This document shows, one piece after another, positions 44,783-55,470 of a stretch of 64,000 nt of DNA. A model generated the notes under the pieces. That model did not search any database, had not been told where the DNA came from, and saw only the letters and a list, made by a program, of their open reading frames with translations. The DNA lies in the NCBI GenBank assembly GCA_028583405.1, contig CM053246.1, positions 7,135,459-7,199,458 of the forward strand, in the 5' to 3' direction. Numbering within the stretch: position 1 is the stretch's first letter; each line of letters starts with the position of its first letter. The translations under genes were made by a program, and so were the position numbers. Source of the stretch: Pogonophryne albipinna. Lineage: Eukaryota; Chordata; Actinopteri; Perciformes; Artedidraconidae.

Positions 44783-45420
44783 ATCTGTTTCATCCAAATT
44801 TAGTTTCTGCGATTAATGACATAATTATTCATATATTCAAGTTGACCTAAAATCTCCTTACCACTCACAAAAGTATTAGGTTTTTGTTAAATACAAAGCA
44901 ATGAAATAATCTTTAATGAAGATTTCATGAAAATAGCTTCCATTACAAAGAAATTCCTGACTAAAGCTATCTGTGCTCAATCTTTGTTTTTTTTAATCAT
45001 TAAAATCTGAAGACTTCCTTATAATTGAACATGTTGGGTGTGGTGGAGGAAGCTAAAAAAACAATTACAATGTATAGGTATTTCTTTAATTTTATTAGAT
45101 GTGCAGAACATATCTATCCAGCTGAATGGGGGCGTCATACCCCTAAATGGCTGAAATAATAATATTTCTTGTTACATCCATTTAAAATAGCAACAGAGAA
45201 AAGAAAGAGTATGGATGACATAGACAAAGATGTGCAGGTGGTTTTAAATTGACTAAAGGGGCAATAGTATGCTAATGTTCAGGTTCATATCAGTATTTAG
45301 TGCCTCTACTGTGATATGTTTCCATGCTTTAATGTTCAAAAAGCTCTTTATTTTATTTTATCTCAAACATTGTTGGAAACTGTTTTTAGTTCACAACTCA
45401 ACAACATATGTCTTAATGCA
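44783..45420. other. Non-coding, nothing recognised
   Basis: AT-rich sequence without recognisable coding or terminal repeats. Confidence 0.5.
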
Positions 45421-46139
45421 GAGATGCATCCGAGTTACCTCGCTAACCCTAAATCATGGACAAAGTTAACGCGTTACTGTAATAATATTACTTTTGTCGG
45501 TAACGGAGTAGTGTAACGCGCTACTTTTATAATTCAGTAATCACACTACAGTTACTAACATTGCCCCGACACGCGTTACTTCGTTACTTACTAAAATCAG
45601 TCATAATAAAACCTTAACAAACACCTGCAAAGAACACATGCTAAGGTGAAGCTAACGCACAGCTATTTGTTGTTTGTTTATATCACGTAGTCCGTTCTTC
45701 TTCTCTGTTTTCCGGTTGTTGCCTGTTTTGAATGACGAATACACACTACCGCCGCCTGCTGGTAAGGAGAGTTATTACCACTCACGCATGCGCAGTTCGT
45801 ACTTGCTTGGCTGAAGTCTTTGCGGTGTCTGATTCCAGTGCAACACATGGCCAACACGCAGGAGAACACGCCGACGCAACAGCGTGAACAGAGATAGACT
45901 GCGCAAAATATACAGATAGCAGGAGACTGAGGACAGCCATGAAAACATTCAGGATCTGGATCAGTCTTATACGACAATGGAAACTGAACTAAAGAGACCA
46001 TTTGAAACTTTTGCAGTCTGCGTGATCTGCCTGCAGGGAGGGGCGGGCCGGCCCTGCGAGTAAAGTAACGAGTTACTTTATGTAGAGAGTAACGAAGTAG
46101 TGTAATATATTACTTTTTTTTAGTAACGACCCCATCTCT
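45421..46139. mobile_element. Non-autonomous element with ACGCGTTACTGTAA text
   Basis: CAGAGATG at the left is inverted as CATCTCTG at the right. Both ends have GTAACG and GTTACT words (AACGCGTTACTGTAATAATA at 45468 and AACGAGTTACTTTATG at 46067). The interior carries GCCGCCTGCTGGTAAGG and CACGCATGCGCAG. This is a common fish MITE type. The target duplication is not clear, so the class is unassigned. Confidence 0.6.
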
Positions 46140-47162
46140 GATTATCACCTTATATGTAAACGTACATGTTTTATTTCTCCTTTGGAGTGAGTCAGGCTGT
46201 TTCCAGCATTCTAACTTTTGGCCTTCACAGTTTTTTTAACAAACTCACTGATGACAAGAGGGTAGCTGGCTCTCTGTGGCTGCATTGAGCCTTTATGATG
46301 GTTCAACTTGCTGCAGCAACGCACTGTGTGACCATAGCAACTGCTTAACCTACAGTAAAGGAAACAAAACAGGAGCAGATTAAACATTGAACGAAGAGAA
46401 CCAGTATTGGTGGGAAATCTGCCTGATTATCCTGTCTGGGACAAAATAAAGAATTGCTCTGTTTTTGTCGTATTTCTTTTTGGCTGTGTGAAGAGGTTAC
46501 AGAAGGCAGATAGCAACAGCCTGTGGTGTACAGGCTGGTGGGATCACAGGAAGCTAAAAGTATTTAGGGTGAAGGTGTGCACAGCTGTTGCTCTTTCAAA
46601 ATACAGAACAGTGACTCTGCTGGGCGGCAAACACAGGAGCAGTGTTGATGCTGCTGGAAGTAAACCTTTTCTTAACCTCTATTTTGCTCAAGTTCAATAC
46701 AAAAAAATTGAGGTGGTCCTTATTGATATTTCTTCTGTCTGAATCTGCAATTTGTTATTTGTCAATGTACAATTCCTCTGCAAATAACCATACAGTTCGC
46801 CAAACAAAGGGGGCATTTGATAATATTAGTCCAGTGTGAACATGATTTGAAGTTGTATTTTGGTTTTCTGTTTCTTGCCTCTTATAATAAAATATTATAG
46901 AACATATAGTGTCATATATATATTTACATTTTGCCAGCATTTTAGGTGCATATTCAGGAGCCTTGTCTCGCTTCACAACATGTAGAAACAGGAGCAAGAG
47001 GTAGTTTTATATAATGTTAACAATAATATATAGGGCCTATAATATTTACAATATCAAATTTTAAACCTAATGAATGCAACACAGATGTGAGGTCTCATGG
47101 TAAAACTATTCCCACACAAATAGGGCTATAATAATCAAAGTAAAGGCCTGGTGTTTTTTAAA
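46140..47162. other. Non-coding, nothing recognised
   Basis: The open frame at 46407-46742 (111 codons) shows no motif and lies in ordinary AT-rich text; it is not called as a gene. Confidence 0.5.
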
Positions 47163-48332
47163 TTAAGGCGAGACACGGCAGGCAAAAACATCGTTTTTCA
47201 AGTACTGGTCAATTTTGAGATTTTGTGCTATTTTGATTCTATAACATGTTTTCTTTCAGGCTTTTGGAAGGAAAATGTACAAAATACACATTTAAGTGTT
47301 TATTTTACTATAGTTTGTCTATTTGCGTCTGTAGATTTCTCCTAAATTCACCAAAAGTTAGCATTCTAACGTAACATAAAGTACCGCGGCCACTGTGTGC
47401 ACCATGTCATCAGAGGTATCGCTGGAAAGCTCCGTCTCTCCTGCACAATCTCATCGGATCCAAATATGGTCATTTCCTTTGTATCAGCAACCAATCGTGA
47501 AAGCACAAAGGGGTCTTAAACCAAGAAACGAAATCTCATTGGCTGGTGTCAATTTCTGACAACGTGATTCATTCAGATGCGTCGCGTGGTGTGCTAAAAC
47601 ACTTCCTGGTTAGCTTTCCGCTCGAAATTGAAATCTCAAAATGGCAAAAGAACGGCGAAAAAAACGTTCACAGAGAAGACAACAACAATTGTCACTTGCA
47701 CGAAGCAAGGTTATACAAAAAACAAATGACCCCGAACATGAAATACCTTCACGGAGTGCGTCGATGTGCAAGCTATCATCCAAAGAACAGGAGGGTTTAG
47801 CTAGCGCCTCACTGCAATCTTTAAAGGTCGTTTTCTCAAAATGAGTTTTTTCTCCTACTCTGAGTTCGAAATGTCAACTTCAGTAGCACGTAGAGACACC
47901 AAACCTTCCAGTTATATTCCTATCAATATTATGAAGGCTTTTACAGAAGGGTTTGTTCATATATCATTCATAGCCTGAATTATACAACATTCTATACCTA
48001 AAAACATGGCGAAAATGGATATTTTAGGGCTGTTGACAGTATTTTCTGATTTATGGAGTGATAAAGAGAGAAATCCAAAATCCCTTCTGTAAAAGCCTTA
48101 GATGCTAATATGACTACAAAATGAAACAAGAATTTTGAACCTGGCTTTATCCAAAGTTCAGATTTCGATTCCTGAAATGTGTTAAAATATGTGCATATTT
48201 AAACATGCTATTTCAGAAAACTTGTAATACAAAAGACAATTGCCTTATTGTAAGTAATTAACTGGAGAAATTTCTAGCTGATACCTTTAAGTTAAAAAAA
48301 TTACCCTATTCACCTGGGGTGTCTCGCCTTAA
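47163..48332. mobile_element. 1.17-kb TTAA-flanked element
   Basis: TTAAGGCGAGACAC at 47163-47176 is inverted as GTGTCTCGCCTTAA at 48319-48332. TTAA at both ends fits the target preference of Kolobok and piggyBac transposases. A short basic reading frame occurs inside (47641-47844). No catalytic domain is present, so it is probably an internally deleted derivative. Confidence 0.8.
47641..47844 (+). CDS. Small basic protein in the TTAA element, unknown
   Basis: A 67-codon frame starts with an ATG in a reasonable context (AAATGGC) and begins MAKERRKKRSQRRQQQLSLA. It is strongly basic, as in a nuclear localisation signal, and ends without any domain. Upstream text (47400-47630) could be the element promoter. 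It may be the residual first exon of a transposase. A chance frame is also possible. Confidence 0.3.
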   Translation: MAKERRKKRSQRRQQQLSLARSKVIQKTNDPEHEIPSRSASMCKLSSKEQEGLASASLQSLKVVFSK

Positions 48333-48469
48333 ACCAACATACAGAATTTACATAATGTGAAAGTTTCAACATTGACCCAATGGTAGTGTAAGACGACCCA
48401 CAGACACAATGCTGGGATGTGAGGAAATGTTGCTACACTTCAAAAGGACCTGTCACATTATTCATTTCC
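48333..48469. other. Short non-coding gap
   Basis: No feature is seen between the TTAA element and the repeat-rich gag-like stretch. Confidence 0.5.
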
Positions 48470-49324
48470 TCACTATTTCACAAGACTTGAGAGGGTACTC
48501 GAGAGGAAGCTGGAGATGCGGCTTGAAAGGGGACTTGAGAAGTGTCTTGAAAGGGGACTCGAGAGGGGACTCGAGAGGGGACTCGAGAAGGGACTCGAGA
48601 GGGGACTTGAGAGGGAGCTGGAGATGTGGCTTGAGAGGGGACTTGACTTGAGACGGTCGATTCGCCAACAGAACACGGGAGCCTGGAGTCGGCCGGAATG
48701 CCGACAGGACACGGGGAGCTGGCGTCGGCCGGAATGCCGACAGGACACGGGGAGCTGGCGTCGGCCGGTACGCCGACAGGACACGGGGAGCTGGCGTCGG
48801 CCGGAGACGAGGGGCGGGAGTCGAAACCATGGCTGCTGGGGCCAGGACTGAGGCTGGAACCATGGCTGCTGGGGCCTGTACTGGAGCCGGAACCATGGCT
48901 TCTGTGGCTAGGGCTGCTAGCCTGGACCTGCAACTCCTTCTCTTAGGAGCCTTTTGGAGGCTCCGTGGACCTCCAAAAGCCAGACGAGTTCCAGAGAACG
49001 ACTCTTGGACAGGAGCAGGAACTGGGGCAGAAGCAAGGGTTGACTCCAGACGGAACACACCGATGCGTGTGGAGTCATAATGGGAGGCAGGGAGCCAGCA
49101 TGGCTGGGGCTAGCAGGCAGGGGATAACACACCGAGAGGAAATCCAAAATCCAGCCAAGTAAGAATTTCACTAAATCTGGCTTCTCCATAGCCATCTGGT
49201 GTGCCTCAGACAGAGCAGCCTCTCGCTGCTGAACTCCAGACGCTCCCCTCCACTTATCAGAACAGCCAGCCAAAGAAAAGGAAAAACTGAGTAATTCCAA
49301 CTCAAAAGGATCTGCTGGGCCCAT
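48470..49324 (-). pseudogene. Gag-like 5' region of an LTR element with coding minisatellites
   Basis: The minus strand, read away from the LTR at 49342-49687, starts ATGGGCCCAGCAG (MGPADPFELELLSFSFSL) 18 bp after the LTR. It continues in shifted frames into proline/alanine-rich text (VPAPVQAPAAM), then a 36-bp unit encoding RVLSAFRPTPAP repeated about four times (48690-48800), then a 12-bp unit encoding SPLE/VPSR repeats (48545-48650). Position after an LTR and low-complexity composition suggest gag. No capsid motif or zinc knuckle is visible and pol is absent. Confidence 0.5.
48540..48800. repeat. Two adjacent minisatellites (12 bp and 36 bp)
   Basis: GGGACTCGAGAG repeats in tandem at about 48558-48605, with variants (GGGACTTGAGA) on both sides. 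CCGACAGGACACGGGGAGCT with GGCGTCGGCCGG repeats at about 48700, 48736 and 48772. Both units are multiples of three, so the frame survives repeat-number changes. Confidence 0.9.
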
Positions 49325-49341
49325 CCTTCGTTAGTTCCTTC

Positions 49342-49687
49342 TGTCAGGGTTGAGAGCGAAGCAGGCAGGACCCAAATGCAGATAAACAGAACATATCTTT
49401 ATTTCAAGGCTTAAAGACAGAGCAAAACAGAACTCTTCCCTGTGAACAACGTCAAACTACAACAAGGAACTAACAAAGACTAACAGAAAACACAGAACCT
49501 AAATGCACACATGACTAATCAAACAAACAAGAGACAGGTGAGGAGGGAGGAGAAATCACAGGGGCACCAGGTGAACACAATCGGGTAATCAGGGAGGCAA
49601 AACAGGAGGTGAACACTTTTCAAAATAAAACAGGAAACCAAAGACAGAAAAAGACAAGACAAAACACAACACAGACAGATCGTGACA
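49342..49687 (-). mobile_element. LTR (346 bp), minus orientation
   Basis: On the minus strand it starts TGTCACGATC and ends AACCCTGACA. AATAAA is at 49398-49403 (minus). The TGTCACGATC start is shared with the solo LTR at 23542, so the two are related families. Gag-like sequence follows on the minus strand, making this the 5' LTR of a truncated element. Confidence 0.8.
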
Positions 49688-49822
49688 AGTACACACATAC
49701 TCAAGTAGAAGTACAGATACTCGTGTTTAAAAATACTCTGGTAAAAGTAGAAGTACTGACTAAACGTCTTTACTCCAGTAAAAGCAAAGAATTATTGGCT
49801 TTGAAATGTCCTTAAGTACCCA
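49688..49822. repeat. TACTCAAGTAGAAGTAC MITE relic, left part
   Basis: TACTCAAGTAGAAGTACAGA, AAATACTCTGGTAAAAGTAG and CTTTACTCCAGTAAAAG match one arm of an abundant fish MITE. The opposite arm (AAGTACTTAAGTACAGTAAC, CTTCCCACCTCTG) is at 53255-53392. If they belong together, the Harbinger element between them is a later insertion. Confidence 0.6.
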
Positions 49823-50266
49823 TAACCAGGGGCGCCGTAAGGGGGTGAAAAGTTAGGACGATTTTAAGGGCCCGTGACTGACAGGGGCCCCAAAATGTTC
49901 AGAACATTAAGAAAAAAAATGTAAGTAACCTTTCATCAATCCTCAATAATTAACATTAATAGAACGTTATATTGATAAATTACTCACTAAACTTACGATT
50001 CATTTAACTTATTTTCTTCCAAAAGTTAGTTACCCAAAGCCTCTGTACACCCCCTTCTATTTACATGTAATGGTTTGGTCCTGCCTCCAAACGCGGTGCG
50101 GCACCCACTTGTAGAGAGTGAAAGCATGTGAGGAGGGATGCTAGTACTTAGCCTACGTAGTGTGTTGTACCATGTTTCAACGACCAACAAAAATGTATTT
50201 GATGTCACACATTTTATGGCATGCTAAATTTGAGCTTGTATTAATCCTATGCTGTTTGTTTTTGTC
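49823..50266. other. hAT-like terminus, then non-coding
   Basis: CAGGGGCGCCGTAAGGGGG at about 49829 followed by TAAGGGCCCGTGACTG resembles one end of a Charlie-type hAT. No partner is seen. The following text to 50266 ends in a pyrimidine-rich TTTTTGTCTTTCCAG, a plausible splice acceptor for the Harbinger exon. Confidence 0.4.
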
Positions 50267-50712
50267 TTTCCAGTTACCGGAAGATGTCCAGACAGTTCAG
50301 GATGAGGGAAGAGGCTGGTGACCAGATCAGTCCCTTCAAAGATGTCCCGTCAGCATTCCAGTCGCAGCAGCCACAGCAGCAGAGGTCAGTTGCTGTGATC
50401 CCAGTCTGCACATCTGCCACCTACTCAAGAGTCAGCCAACATCAACAGGAGAGTGCCCTCCCCAGCGGTACCTCCGCCAGCAGAGCTGCCTCCTCACCGT
50501 CAGCAGAGTTCCAACCAGGTCCCAGCCAGTGGCCTAGGAACCCACCTCCGGCATCAGTGTGGAGTTCCCAGGAGTGTGGCTACGTAGAGCAGGTGAACCA
50601 GCAGCACAACTTGGAGCAACAGCAGCAGTACCATATCCTCCAGCCAGCCAGCACTTCTACTCAGGGCTACGTTCCTTCTCCTCGCTACAGGGTGTACTTT
50701 GAGGGTTTGTGA
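50267..50712 (+). pseudogene. Harbinger accessory (Myb-like) protein, last exon
   Basis: After the acceptor TTTTTGTCTTTCCAG the frame encodes a Gln-, Ser- and Pro-rich tail (QSQQPQQQRSV, NLEQQQQYHILQP) ending FEGL-stop at 50712. PIF/Harbinger elements carry a second, Myb/MADF-type protein that imports the transposase to the nucleus; a low-complexity C-terminus placed opposite the transposase fits that gene. The DNA-binding exon is not visible upstream, so the identity rests on context. Confidence 0.5.
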
Positions 50713-50829
50713 CTTTGCTGACCGTTTACATGCATAAAAGCCTTCATAACACACAAGGGGACGGGATGCAATATGTGAAAAATAATTTGTTTATCATCAC
50801 GATGTTAGTGTCTCTGTATTCATTTTACT

Positions 50830-51480
50830 GTCACTGCTTTGTGGGAATAATTACAGGATCATCTTGTCCTGCCATGGCACCGAACCAGCCTTTGAGGTAA
50901 AGTAGTGGCCCAGGTGTGTTCCTTGCCCTCTCATTGTAAACATCCAGAAGTACTTCATCATTTCTCCATGCCCCTGGGATGAAATTCAGGTTCTGCTCCT
51001 CCAAGTCCAACATGTTGTTGTGGGTGGCTGGTTATCTCAGTCTGATGAGATTGCAAAGGATCACACAAGTTGTGATGATTTTTCTGCATGTCCCTGGCCT
51101 CTGGTTCATGGTCTTCAGCAAAACTCGGAACTTGTGTGCCAGAATACCAAAGGCATTCTCCACTACACGCCTGGCTCTGGAGAGTCTGTAGTTAAATATG
51201 CTGTCATGGTACTCCATGTTTCTGATAGGAAACGGGTTCATCAGGCTCTTGTTGATCCCAAAAGCATTGTCCCCTACTATGTAGTATGGGACAGGAACGC
51301 CATCACCAGGTAGAGACTTCTCTTCAGGGAGATTGAATATGTTGTTCGGGCTCTCCAGGCCTTCCTTCAGTTCTGACCCATTGTAGATACTAGCATCGTT
51401 GCTGGAACCAACAAGCCAGGATCTCCCTGTCTATATCTGATGCATGGCTCCTCCTCTCAATGGCGGCTGTGACGACGGGG
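50830..51480 (-). pseudogene. PIF/Harbinger transposase, C-terminal exon
   Basis: The minus-strand frames read SSNDASIYNGSELK (about 51390), GDNAFGI (about 51270) and FNYRLSRARRVVENAFGILA (about 51180), then RPGTCRKIITTCVILCNLIR. The last two blocks are characteristic of the DDE_Tnp_4 family, including the acidic E in the RRVVENAFG motif. A TGA after NLIRLR near 51030 is followed by in-frame text (DEVLLDVYNERARNTPG). The DDE domain upstream is truncated near 51480. Confidence 0.85.
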
Positions 51481-51835
51481 GTCCTCCCTCCTCTTTCTTC
51501 TGTGTCCGATATCGCGTAAATCAGAGTTTAGATGTTGTGTGTTCATTGTATAATTCCACACGCCTTTTCTCCTCATACACTCATTCATGACTTTAATGAC
51601 GCTGTAATCGTGTTAACGTAACACCGGAAGTGACGTCACTGTTGACAACGGCAACGCCTTTCAATAAAGCTTTTCAAAATAAACTGTACATTCCTTTAGC
51701 AACAACGTTAGCCACAAGCCAATGCTAACCGGAAATGTTTTCAGAATAAAACCGTTTTAAGCTTACTGTATGTTTAAACTAAATTACGTCATTAAACATT
51801 GATTTTAATTTCTTACAAATGCTAGAAAGGAAAAT
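51481..51835. other. Harbinger interior, non-coding
   Basis: No legible transposase motif. It is probably intron or eroded element text between the first exon (52385-52500) and the C-terminal exon. Confidence 0.4.
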
Positions 51836-52343
51836 GTGACCCGCTCTATCGAAATCTGTCGGAAGTCGCAACGGCTCATATCAAAATAAAAGTGTACTTG
51901 TGTGAAAAAATAGTTTTTCGGGTTTTTTGTTTGATTTTAAATAAACAAAGTCTTGGCTTTCAGAATATTAAACTTCTTTCGGCAAATTCAGATGATAAAT
52001 ACAATACTTTTAAGCTTGTAACAGCATAATTACAAGCGGAGAACGGAGTAACGTAAAGTCACAGCAACAGCCGGTGTAGGTACCAGATGTGTTCGGCCTA
52101 CCAGATCTGTTCGGGGTCCCTGTACGTTTTCTCCGTCATGTTGTTTCCATAGCAACAACAATTTCCTGTCCACAGAACACAAATTGGGTTATTTACATAA
52201 TATGTTTACATGATTTTGTTGTGCAATAAAACAACCAGAGAAGCGATCTGCAAGGAAACATTGCACACCGTGTCCTCATGCTCCTGTTTCACCTGCTTAA
52301 TACAGGTATCATCACTGCTACTGATTTCGATAGAGCAGGTCAC
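51836..52343. mobile_element. 508-bp MITE within the Harbinger element
   Basis: GTGACCCGCTCTATCGAAAT at the left is inverted as ATTTCGATAGAGCAGGTCAC at the right, with one mismatch. AAAT flanks both ends (51832-51835 and 52344-52347), possibly a 4-bp duplication. Non-coding. The superfamily is unknown. Confidence 0.65.
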
Positions 52344-52384
52344 AAATAGCAAGAAATGACAAAGTGAAATAAGACCATTTTTAC

Positions 52385-52500
52385 CTGTAAGAGGAGGTGC
52401 TGGGCCTGTAAGAGTTGCTCATCATGTTCTCTGAGGTGCATCAAAAGAAGCAATGCTGCTGCCTTCTTTTTCTTGGTTGACTCATCAAAGTATGCCATTC
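52385..52500 (-). pseudogene. Harbinger transposase, first exon
   Basis: The minus strand encodes MAYFDESTKKKKAAALLLLM, HLREHDEQLLQAQHLLLQ, followed at once by GTAAAA, a usable splice donor. A short Lys-rich then Leu-rich N-terminus of this sort can be the first exon of a fish Harbinger transposase. Distance and strand agree with the C-terminal exon at 50830-51480. The catalytic middle is missing or eroded. Confidence 0.5.
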
Positions 52501-52559
52501 TGCAGGAACTGAATTGTGATGAATTGTGATTGAAGCTTTGGGAGTTACACACACCTCTG

Positions 52560-53254
52560 CTCTGTAGAGTTGCTCAGGACTGACTGAGAAAAATTCTCTG
52601 AGGCTGGCCTTTTATATGTCCACGTTACCATGACACATGGGAAACGCAGAGCTACTCAAATTTGTCTGTCTTCGCCGACACCGTGGTCCCATCTCGATGT
52701 CATCGTACTATAATACGATGGCTACACGACGGCATTGCGAGGGCTTCACGTAGTCGTGTTGCCTTCCTAAGACAATCGGGCAGCTTCTTGTTTCCTTCGT
52801 ATTGTCTTTCGTGAGGCGAAAAATGCCCGATGGCACCGATGATCACACGAAGTAAAGACGAAGATGACACGATTTGACAAGATGCCCTCACGAGTGCCTT
52901 ACGAAGGGCAAAATGACACACAAATTCAACCCGAAAATGAACCTTCGCAAGGTCCTTCGGCAATTATTTGGCATGCCAAAGATTTTGCCACCGCTCACAA
53001 AGTTGCTGCCGGAGCCTGAGAAATTACACCGGCGGTCTCACGAATGGCCCGATGTTGTTACGATCAGAGCCAAATTTGAAATTGTCCTTTATCGTGTGTC
53101 CATCTGGTGTCAACTTCGGGACAGTGTGACAGGGGCTTTAGAGAAGACCAGGAAATGATGGATACACGGATTGTGTTAAAATCAATAGGGACGCAATGAC
53201 TCTAAATAATAATGATCACGCCACCAAACACAGATTAAAACTAAAGTGACGAGA
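52560..53254. other. CGAAG/CTTCG-rich stretch at the Harbinger edge
   Basis: Between about 52670 and 53130 the words TTCG and CGAA recur often in both orientations (for example CTTCGCCG, TCCTTCGTA, CGAAGTAAAGACGAAG, TACGAAGGGC, CCTTCGCAAGGTCCTTCGGC). No gene is seen. It could be a transposase-binding subterminal zone, though no inverted terminus was identified. Confidence 0.4.
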
Positions 53255-53392
53255 CTGTTCTGAAAATGTAAGAAGTAGAAAGTACAGTTATTTGTGTTAA
53301 AAATGTAAGAAGTAAAAAGTACTGATACCAGAAAAAAGTACTTAAGTACAGTAACAAAGTATTTGTACTCCAATACTTCCCACCTCTGCTAT
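53255..53392. repeat. TACTCAAGTA-type MITE relic, right part
   Basis: AAATGTAAGAAGTAGAAAGT and its repeat, then AGTACTTAAGTACAGTAAC and ACTTCCCACCTCTG. It ends CACCTCTG, a typical end of this fish family. See the left part at 49688. Confidence 0.65.
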
Positions 53393-53689
53393 TTGAAGCA
53401 TTAGGTGTTACTGAAATTGTTTGAGTAAAAAGAGAAAAACTGGGGTGGGTGTATTAAGTGTGGCATATTAGTAATATAAAACAAGTCAAAAATATATCCA
53501 ACTGGTGAATGTCCCAAGCTTATGTGTCTTAAAAACAGCGGTTGCTAACAAGTCAATAAATGACCATTACAAATGTCATCATGCTGAACATTAGCCACCT
53601 TTAGCCAAGGGGTGGCGGTGTAAAGTCAGTTTGTAGTTTGTTTAAGCTCATAAAGTGGTGTTAAGTATTTTAAAAGTGTCTCGGGCTAC
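53393..53689. other. Non-coding, nothing recognised
   Basis: No feature before the truncated edge of DIRS-B. Confidence 0.5.
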
Positions 53690-53819
53690 CTGTCGTTTAT
53701 AAAAAGTAGAGATCGAGTCTCACTTGTTAAAAACGATCAAGAGAGGGGAACAAAAGGCCGTTCTCTAAGTGCCGACAGGCAGGAGAGAGGGCATGCAATT
53801 GAAAAAAACCCGACATTAC

Positions 53820-54752
53820 TCATTCTGGCAGGCTATTCAGTACTGAATGTGTCAGAGAAGAATGAGAGACATCCCTCAAATAAAAACGAATAAAAGAACA
53901 GGGTGAAGACCAAGATGCAGCAATGCAAATGTCTTCCACTGTCATTCCTCCGTGCAACGCCGTAGAAGTTGATATTCTCCTGGTGCTGTGTGCTTTAATG
54001 TTTTCTGGGGGATCCAACCCAGAGGAAACATACGCCTGTGACACAGCCTCACACAGCCAGTGTGACAGGCGCTGTGCAGATAGAGGCTGCCCTAATGAGC
54101 GCTCTCTATAATGCACAAACAGACGCTGGGATTTGCGTAAAGCAGCCGTGCGTGCAACATAGCATGCCAGCGCGCGCACTGGACAGAGGAGATGAGATGT
54201 GGCTTCCTCCTCTGATGTGTGAGGAGGAGGAAAGAAGCCATCCAAGGTTATCACTCTCGGTCTAAACGAGCTTGTGATCACCTTTGGCATAAAAGCCGGG
54301 TTCGGGCGCAACACCGCTGAGCTGCCGTCTCCTTGGATCTGGAGACATGACGGAGCCACAGAGAGAGCAGACAAATCACTCACCCTTTTAGCTGATGTCA
54401 GAGCCAAGAGCAGAGCTACTTTGGCTGACAGAAACTTCAGGGGAACCTGATCTAATGGTTCAAAAGGAGCTTTACTTAGTGCAGGCCACACTACAGCCAA
54501 ATCCCATTGAGGAGCTAAAGCGCGTGATACCGGTCTGAGTCTCTGTACTCCTCGTAGGAAACGTTTTGTCAGAGGGTGACTAAACACCGTGCTGATCTCA
54601 AAACCTACATGGCATGAAGAAATGGCAGCCGCATATGTTTTTGTCGTGCTATAGGCCAAATTCCTTACTGGAGGAATGACAGCACGTGAGGCAGGGGACA
54701 CGCAACGGGGTCCAAGCCTTTCCCTACACACCAACGCTGGAATGCTGTCCAT
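53820..54752 (-). pseudogene. DIRS-B tyrosine recombinase
   Basis: The minus-strand frame (310 codons) reads STTKTYAAAISSCHVGFE, then LTSAKRVSDLSALSV with the first catalytic Arg, FMPKVITS, HLLCPVRAL, the HSTRR block (about 53950-53970) with the His and second Arg, ASWSSPCSFIRFYLRDV with the catalytic Tyr, and a stop at 53820. All four catalytic residues are present. A frameshift near 54670 separates the N-terminal helices (ASTSASYTAKWTAFQRWC), which lie in the upstream frame. In the family this enzyme integrates circular DNA. Confidence 0.9.
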
Positions 54753-55470
54753 TTGGCTGTGTAAGACGCACTGGTGGACGCGGCTTTAGATCCCTGAATA
54801 GTACTCACAACATCTTGAGAGAGGCCGAGCCCCTCGAAGTGTTCCCGTTCAGGGGCCATGCCCACAAACGTTGGCCTAACACTGGGTGACCGCTGATTGC
54901 TCCCCCCACCTGGGAGAGAGCATCCCCGCGCCACGGAATTTCCCATGGTCTCCCTGACAGCATCCGCTGTATGCAGAGAAACCAGGACGCTCCCGTGCGC
55001 TCCGGGGCTATTAAGACCGCTATCAGTCGCTCCTCCTGCACTCGGTCCAGGAACCGAGGGATCAGAGGGACTGGTGGGAAAGCGTACAGTACCACCCTCG
55101 GCCAAGGTGTGTGTGCGAACGCGTCCACCCCCAGAGGGGGGTGATCCTGCTTTCTCAGGGAGAACCAGAGAGCACATTGCGCGTTCCCGCGTGCAGCGAA
55201 CAGATCCAACTCCGCTCTCCCGAACATGCTCCACACCTGGGAGACCAGCTCGGGGTGGAGGCTCCAGTCCCCTTGTCGAGGACCTCCTCTGGACATGAGG
55301 TCTGCCCCTCTGTTCAGCTCGCCGGGAATATATACTGCTCTGATCGAGAGTATGTGTGTGCGCGCCCCGCTCAACAGCCGTCTGGCTGTGTCCAGCAGCT
55401 GCGCTGATCGTACACCTCCCTGACGATTTATGTAGGCTGCCGCCGTCTTGTTGTCTGTTCGAATCAACAC
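54753..55470 (-). pseudogene. DIRS-B RNase H and following domain
   Basis: The minus-strand frame reads IRTDNKTAAAYINRQGG, VYIPGELNRGADLMSRG (the RNase H end), then a conserved DIRS tail (RAELDLFAARGNAQCALWFS, VVLYAFPPVPLIP and LSQVGGAISG) ending RLWAWPLNG. The same bases are open in the recombinase frame, as expected where the two DIRS ORFs overlap. The segment upstream of IRTDN (the first RNase H strands) is deleted. Confidence 0.85.

Noticed and set aside
46407..46742. Plus-strand open frame of 111 codons
   Set aside because: No motif, splice context or repeat association; chance frame in non-coding DNA.
48540..48800. Regular short repeats resembling a CRISPR array
   Set aside because: The 12-bp and 36-bp units are contiguous tandem repeats without unique spacers, in a eukaryotic retroelement setting.
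54897..55407. Plus-strand open frames of 98-133 codons opposite DIRS-B
   Set aside because: These are antisense shadows of the GC-rich RNase H and recombinase coding on the minus strand.
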